A DNA stretch of 64,000 nucleotides from Fischerella sp. CENA71 (GTDB lineage Bacteria > Cyanobacteriota > Cyanobacteriia > Cyanobacteriales > Nostocaceae), in assembly GCA_024239075.1 (NCBI GenBank), contig JANBVI010000020.1, positions 62,001 through 126,000 on the forward strand. Direction: 5' to 3'. The notes below the pieces were generated by a model, which saw nothing but the letters and a program-made list of their open reading frames with translations, did not search any database and had not been told where the DNA came from. The position numbers and the translations under genes were made by a program. Positions 62,849 through 64,000 of this stretch are shown piece by piece. Numbering within the stretch: the first letter of the stretch is position 1; each line of letters opens with the position of its first letter.

Positions 62849-63967
62849 ATGTTACGAGTAAGCGTTCTATCACCACTAGGCAAACCCCTGATGCCAACAA
62901 AAGCCAGTCGTGCTAGACGTTGGTTGAAAGAGGGCAAAGCAAAGGTTGTACACAACGACCTTGGTATATTTCAGATTAAACTGATTTCGCATCCCAAATC
63001 TCAAAACACACAGGCAATTGCTGTAGGGGTTGACCCGGGCAAACATTACACAGATATTGGTGTGCAATCTGCGCGGAGTACCCTGTGGCTAGCTCATCTG
63101 CAACTGCCGTTCAAAACTGTGCGCTCCCGCATGGAACAGCGCCGCATCATGCGGAGAGGGCGCAGAGGTAGAAGAATCAATCGTAAGGTAGCGTTCAGTA
63201 AACGCGCACACCGCCAGAAGCGCTTTGATAACCGTCGCCAGTGCAAAATACCTCCAAGTATTCGAGCTAATCGCCAATTGGAGTTAAGAGTACTTGACGA
63301 ACTATCTTGGATTTACCCCATCACTACAGTGACTTACGAAATTGTTAAAGCGCGTGGTGACAAAGAGTTTAGTCCTGTGATGGTTGGTCAGAATTGGCAG
63401 TTGCAAAACCTGCAAGAATTTGGATTTGAGGAGGTTAAGCAGATTGAGGGCTGGCAGACTATCAATATCAGGCAACAGCTAAAGTTGCACAAACAGAAAC
63501 ACTCCAAAGGTGATGCGATTCCTGCTACTCATGCTGTTGATGGTGTCGCTCTTGCTGCAAGTGCATTTATTCGTTACGGCAGAATTGAGTGCCACTCTCA
63601 AGGGTGGATTGGTGAAATATCAGTAACACCAGCACCATTTACCGTAATTCGTCGTCCTCCCGTGTCGCGTCGTCAACTTCATCTGATGGTTCCCGCTCCT
63701 GGCGGGGTAAGGAGGAAATACGGCGGCACTGTGACGCGGTATGGGTTTAGGAAGGGTGACTACGTTGAAGCCACTCAAGGCGGTAGAACCTATCGTGCTT
63801 GGGTGAGTGGCGACACTGAAAAACAAGTTTCTGTCTCTGACCAAAACTGGAAACGGCTTGGTCAGTTCAGTAAAAACAAAGTCCGGTTGGTACAGCGAAG
63901 CACAGGTTTAATCGTGCTGCCAACTCGGAGATCGTCAAATCTCCTCCCATCGAAGGAGTCGGTTTGA
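62849..63967 (+). CDS. isrB: IsrB-like RNA-guided nickase (RRXRR family, no HNH domain)
   Basis: A 372-residue protein from ATG 62849, with GGAGG nine bases upstream; a TTG start 17 codons earlier is less likely. Parts in order: PLMP domain (GKPLMPTKASRARRWL), RuvC I (VGVDPGKHYTD, Asp62), Arg-rich bridge helix (about 98-130), RuvC II (VTYEIVKARG, Glu164), RuvC III (THAVDGVALA, His228/Asp231), then a C-terminal target-interaction domain (GGTVTRYGFRKGDYVEA; DQNWKRLGQF). Only 63 residues separate Glu164 from His228, so the HNH nuclease of IscB is absent; this is the IsrB plan. Known IsrB nicks DNA guided by an omega-RNA. It is a transposon gene with no transposase in view. Confidence 0.9.
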   Translation: MLRVSVLSPLGKPLMPTKASRARRWLKEGKAKVVHNDLGIFQIKLISHPKSQNTQAIAVGVDPGKHYTDIGVQSARSTLWLAHLQLPFKTVRSRMEQRRIMRRGRRGRRINRKVAFSKRAHRQKRFDNRRQCKIPPSIRANRQLELRVLDELSWIYPITTVTYEIVKARGDKEFSPVMVGQNWQLQNLQEFGFEEVKQIEGWQTINIRQQLKLHKQKHSKGDAIPATHAVDGVALAASAFIRYGRIECHSQGWIGEISVTPAPFTVIRRPPVSRRQLHLMVPAPGGVRRKYGGTVTRYGFRKGDYVEATQGGRTYRAWVSGDTEKQVSVSDQNWKRLGQFSKNKVRLVQRSTGLIVLPTRRSSNLLPSKESV

Positions 63968-64000
63968 CCTGCTATCCCTCCCCGACCTGCTTCGCTGAGG
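63968..64000. mobile_element. Start of the 3' flank of the IsrB element (cut by window end)
   Basis: 33 bases after the isrB stop read GCTATCCCTCCCCGACCTGC and on. It may begin the right end of the element, but the window stops before a boundary can be judged. Confidence 0.35.

Noticed and set aside
62849-63967. Reading the last gene as TnpB or as IscB
   Set aside because: It has the RRXRR/PLMP start and bridge helix of the IscB group, not the TnpB zinc finger, and it lacks the HNH insert of IscB.

Overview
The window is a piece of chromosome from a filamentous, probably heterocyst-forming cyanobacterium (order Nostocales). The evidence is psbB/CP47 with psbT, two phycobilisome-degradation genes (nblA, nblS), a clpR-clpP3 pair, ycf34 and Ycf66-type proteins, cyAbrB, many GCGATCGC (HIP1) octamers inside genes, and short tandem heptamer repeats (TGACCAT and TTAGTCA types) between genes. 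I cannot name the species. No rRNA, tRNA or CRISPR array was seen.

Layout. 1-5072: a Ser/Thr kinase cut by the window edge, an SLH-porin and a solute-binding lipoprotein. 5646-12011: the photosystem II and translation block (psbB, psbT, rpsA), a HAD-like protein, a CCA-type nucleotidyltransferase and ycf34. 12327-19086: a very large Hsp70-like protein with internal repeats, a J-domain/TPR protein and clpR-clpP3, so several proteostasis genes lie together. 19332-31482: a VWA protein, a VOC protein, three GT39-like membrane glycosyltransferases around an unknown membrane protein, and a ClC channel. 31559-39045: cyAbrB, an Rrf2 regulator, cobD, pyrR, and a minus-strand operon of a kinase with a Ycf66-like tail, a free-standing Ycf66-like protein and an SDR protein carrying a CIA30 domain. 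39106-46623: a broken GNAT fragment, a methyltransferase, a small SLH protein, ubiD, an SH3 protein, rimM, a flavodoxin gene whose start has been replaced by a MITE-like element, a hydrolase and gap1. 47177-62342: tal, anmK, a kinase, nblA, a PP2C phosphatase, an ABC1/AarF kinase, a LysR regulator, nblS, purD and an epimerase.

The last 1.4 kb holds the most unusual system: an RRXRR-family protein with the PLMP, bridge-helix and RuvC I-III parts of IscB but no HNH insert, which is the IsrB plan. It is preceded by about 200 bases of highly structured non-coding DNA of the kind that encodes the omega-RNA guide scaffold. All RuvC acidic residues appear present, so it looks like an intact RNA-guided nickase locus.

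The intergenic spaces are rich in small mobile or repeated DNA: two MITE-like elements, two hairpins resembling IS200/IS605 ends, palindromic elements, heptamer repeats and several pairs of dispersed repeats, one of which supplies the stop codon of nblS. All functional names are by reading motifs and recalled family sequences; no database search was run.
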